NCBI GenBank assembly: GCA_018816605.1
Contig: JAHIVS010000069.1
Coordinates: 1-7,749 of the forward strand
Length of the DNA stretch: 7,749 bases
From: Pseudomonadota bacterium
GTDB lineage: Bacteria > Desulfobacterota > Desulfobacteria > Desulfobacterales > Desulfobacteraceae
Reading direction: 5' to 3'
Shown here: piece after piece, positions 6,206-7,749 of the stretch
Layout: each line of letters starts with the position of its first letter
How positions within the stretch are numbered: position 1 is the stretch's first letter
Program-made: the position numbers and the translations under genes
The notes under the pieces: generated by a model
What the model saw: the letters and a program-made list of their open reading frames with translations, nothing else
Databases searched by the model: none
What the model was told of the DNA's origin: nothing

Positions 6206-6210
6206 AAACT

Positions 6211-7515
6211 ATGACAACACAGCTGGAATCCGCCCGAAAGGGAACGATCACCGAAGAAATGAAAATTGTGGCCAAATCAGAGGGCCTGTCAGAAAGCTTC
6301 ATCCTGGCCCATGTGGCAAAGGGTGAGATCGTCATCCCCTGCAACCCCAATCGGAAACATCAGAAGGTTGTGGGGATCGGTACAGGCCTCCGGACCAAGG
6401 TCAATGCCTCCATCGGCACCTCATCGGATATCTGTGATATTGATCTGGAAGTTCAAAAGGCTAAAGCCGCCGAAGAAGAGGGGGCAGACACCCTCATGGA
6501 ATTGTCCGCAGACGGAGATCTGGATCTGGTTCGACGAACCGTCCTTGCCAACACCAATCTTCCCGTGGGCAATGTGCCTTTGTACCAGGCCTTCAAGGAG
6601 ACCATCCGAAAGTATCAAAATCCGGCCAAGCTGGACCCTGAATATTTGTTTGAGCTCATTGAACGACAACTTGCGGATGGGTTGAGCTTCATGGCCATCC
6701 ATTGCGGTATCAATCTATACACCATTGAACGTTTGAGAAAACAAGGATTTCGTTACGGCGGCCTGGCCTCCAAGGGCGGCACCTATATGGTGGCCTGGAT
6801 GGACATCAACAAACGAGAGAATCCCTTGTATGAGCAGTTTGACAGGGTTTGTGATCTGATGAAAAAATATGATGCCGTCCTCTCTTTGGGCAACGGTATC
6901 CGGGCCGGGGCCATCCATGACAGCCACGACCGGGCCCAGATGGCGGAAATGATTATCAACTGCGAGTTGGCGGAAATAGGTCGGGCCAACGGATGCCAGA
7001 TGATGGTGGAAGGCCCGGGCCATGTCCCCCTGGACGAAATTGAGGGTAATATCATGCTGGAAAAACGCATGTCCGGCAATGCCCCTTATTATGTGCTGGG
7101 CCCCCTCCCCTGCGACACCGGGGCAGGCTATGACCATATCTCGGCTGCCATCGGGGCTGCCAGTTCCGCCCGGTTCGGTGCAGACCTTGTCTGTTATATT
7201 ACGCCTGCCGAACACCTGGCCCTGCCCGATGTCAGTGATGTCAGGGAAGGGGTTCGCGCCACGAGACTTGCCGCCCGTATCGGAGATATCTCCAAATACC
7301 CGGACAGAAGGGAAAATGAAAAACAAGCGGCCATGGCCCGGCGGGACATGCGGTGGGATGATCTGGAACGCTACCTGCTCTTTCCAAAAGTTGCCCGACA
7401 GATAAGGGAAGAACGGGCACCCAAACAAAAGGAAACCTGCACCATGTGCGGGGATTTTTGTGCCATGAAAAAAGGCATGGAAATTTTTGAACAAGACATA
7501 ACAGATAAGAGGTAA
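6211..7515 (+). CDS. bzaF: 5-Hydroxybenzimidazole synthase BzaF (ThiC paralogue)
   Basis: BzaF is a radical SAM enzyme of the ThiC superfamily that converts AIR to 5-hydroxybenzimidazole, the oxygen-independent route to cobamide lower ligands. The 434-residue product shows the ThiC fold throughout: GTGLRTKVNASIG (57-69), SFMAIHCGIN (159-168), SKGG (187-190), SLGNGIRAGAIHD (225-237), EGPGHVPLDEIEGN (267-280), YVLGPLPCDTGAGYDH (294-309) and CYITPAEHLALP (328-339). It ends with the Fe-S motif C410-TM-C413-GDF-C417. His-271 and His-335 match the spacing of the two metal-binding His of ThiC. The cysteine spacing is CX2CX3C, one residue shorter than the CX2CX4C of E. coli-type ThiC. It is assigned to BzaF rather than ThiC because it is under a cobalamin riboswitch and four bases ahead of cobT, while a second, more canonical thiC sits in the thi operon. 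Substitutions such as SLGD to SLGN and RPG to RAG agree with altered chemistry. A second ThiC with unusual regulation is the alternative. Confidence 0.88.
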   Translation: MTTQLESARKGTITEEMKIVAKSEGLSESFILAHVAKGEIVIPCNPNRKHQKVVGIGTGLRTKVNASIGTSSDICDIDLEVQKAKAAEEEGADTLMELSADGDLDLVRRTVLANTNLPVGNVPLYQAFKETIRKYQNPAKLDPEYLFELIERQLADGLSFMAIHCGINLYTIERLRKQGFRYGGLASKGGTYMVAWMDINKRENPLYEQFDRVCDLMKKYDAVLSLGNGIRAGAIHDSHDRAQMAEMIINCELAEIGRANGCQMMVEGPGHVPLDEIEGNIMLEKRMSGNAPYYVLGPLPCDTGAGYDHISAAIGAASSARFGADLVCYITPAEHLALPDVSDVREGVRATRLAARIGDISKYPDRRENEKQAAMARRDMRWDDLERYLLFPKVARQIREERAPKQKETCTMCGDFCAMKKGMEIFEQDITDKR

Positions 7516-7519
7516 CGCC

Positions 7520-7749
7520 ATGTCACTACTTGAACATACCATTGGAGCCATTTCAAAAACCCTGAACCAGGAAGCCTTTGATGCGGCCAAAGACCGGCTG
7601 GCCAACCAGGCAAAGCCTGCTGGCAGCCTGGGGATAATGGAAGACATCTCGGCCCGCCTGGCCGCCATCAAGGGCACCATTGACGTAAAACTAACCCACA
7701 AACGTATTGTCACCTGTGCCGGGGACCATGGGGTTACAAAGGAAGGCAT
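7520..7749 (+). CDS. cobT: Nicotinate-nucleotide-benzimidazole phosphoribosyltransferase CobT, N-terminal part (cut by right window edge)
   Basis: CobT transfers the phosphoribosyl group of nicotinate mononucleotide to a benzimidazole base, giving the alpha-ribazole phosphate that becomes the lower nucleotide of a cobamide. The frame is open from the ATG at 7520 to the edge (76 codons plus two bases of an expected ~350 codons). It starts MSLLEHTIGAISKTLNQEAF and shows the family's opening motifs: AKPAGSLGIMEDISARLAAI (canonical 'KPPGSLGRLE...') and VTCAGDHGVTKEG (canonical 'AGDHGV..EG'). A GAGG at 7509-7512, inside the end of bzaF, is seven bases upstream, and the intergenic gap is four bases, so the two genes are one translational unit. 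The natural substrate in this context is the 5-hydroxybenzimidazole made by BzaF. Whether later methyltransferases or other cobamide genes follow lies outside the window. Confidence 0.93.
   Translation, partial: MSLLEHTIGAISKTLNQEAFDAAKDRLANQAKPAGSLGIMEDISARLAAIKGTIDVKLTHKRIVTCAGDHGVTKEG

Larger units (their letters stand above)
5844..6210. other. Divergent intergenic regulatory region (367 bp)
   Basis: This stretch holds no gene. It contains the cyclase ribosome binding site and a candidate promoter on the minus strand, then the bzaF promoter, cobalamin aptamer, terminator and ribosome binding site on the plus strand. The heptamer TTGATCA occurs twice (5884-5890 and 5931-5937), the second copy within the proposed -35 of bzaF. 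No known regulator site is recognised there. Confidence 0.8.

Noticed and set aside
6163..6210. N-terminal extension of BzaF from the ATG at 6163.
   Set aside because: It lies within the 3' arm of the riboswitch terminator, encodes residues unlike the family, and has no ribosome binding site. The ATG at 6211 has GAGG and the expected family start.
7438..7470. CX2CX3C spacing of the BzaF Fe-S motif as a deletion or sequencing error.
   Set aside because: The frame continues cleanly to the stop, and I recall short-form ThiC homologues having the same compact spacing, so it is more likely a subfamily trait than a defect.
6715..7749. Long open frame on the minus strand opposite bzaF/cobT (344 residues).
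   Set aside because: It is a shadow of the real genes in a different frame: no recognisable motifs, and both plus-strand genes have clear family signatures and ribosome binding sites.

Overview
The window reads as chromosomal DNA of a strictly anaerobic, Gram-negative-type bacterium, most likely a sulfate reducer of the Desulfobacterota (Desulfobacteraceae-like). This assignment is inference. It rests on the oxygen-sensitive ThiH in place of ThiO, short-form ThiC proteins, an oxygen-independent benzimidazole synthase (BzaF), a thiSGHFE(C) gene order and roughly even base composition. There are no mobile elements, CRISPR arrays, rRNAs or tRNAs, and no broken genes. The outermost genes are only cut by the window edges.

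Minus strand, 4236 down to 1: a compact thiamin operon in the order thiS-thiG-thiH-thiF-thiE-thiC (thiC runs off the left edge). It is preceded by a good sigma-70-type promoter and a textbook TPP riboswitch. Genes are separated by 1-3 nt or overlap by ATGA, so they are almost certainly co-transcribed and translationally coupled. ThiS, ThiF, ThiG and ThiH make the thiazole phosphate, ThiC makes the pyrimidine phosphate from aminoimidazole ribotide (AIR), and ThiE joins the two.

Minus strand, 5843 down to 4290: a membrane-anchored class III nucleotide cyclase (six predicted membrane segments, HAMP, catalytic domain) lying between the two vitamin loci. Its metal and transition-state residues are present, but the base-recognition pair is unusual (Gln/Ser).

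Plus strand, 5931 to 7749: a promoter, a cobalamin riboswitch, a strong intrinsic terminator, then a ThiC paralogue (bzaF, 5-hydroxybenzimidazole synthase) followed 4 nt later by the start of cobT (cut by the right edge; its reading frame is open to the window end). BzaF would turn AIR into 5-hydroxybenzimidazole, and CobT would activate it to the alpha-ribotide used as the lower ligand of a cobamide.

The most striking feature is the pairing of two ThiC-superfamily radical SAM enzymes. Both should consume the same purine intermediate, AIR. One is governed by a TPP riboswitch and the other by a B12 riboswitch, and they are encoded divergently a few kilobases apart.
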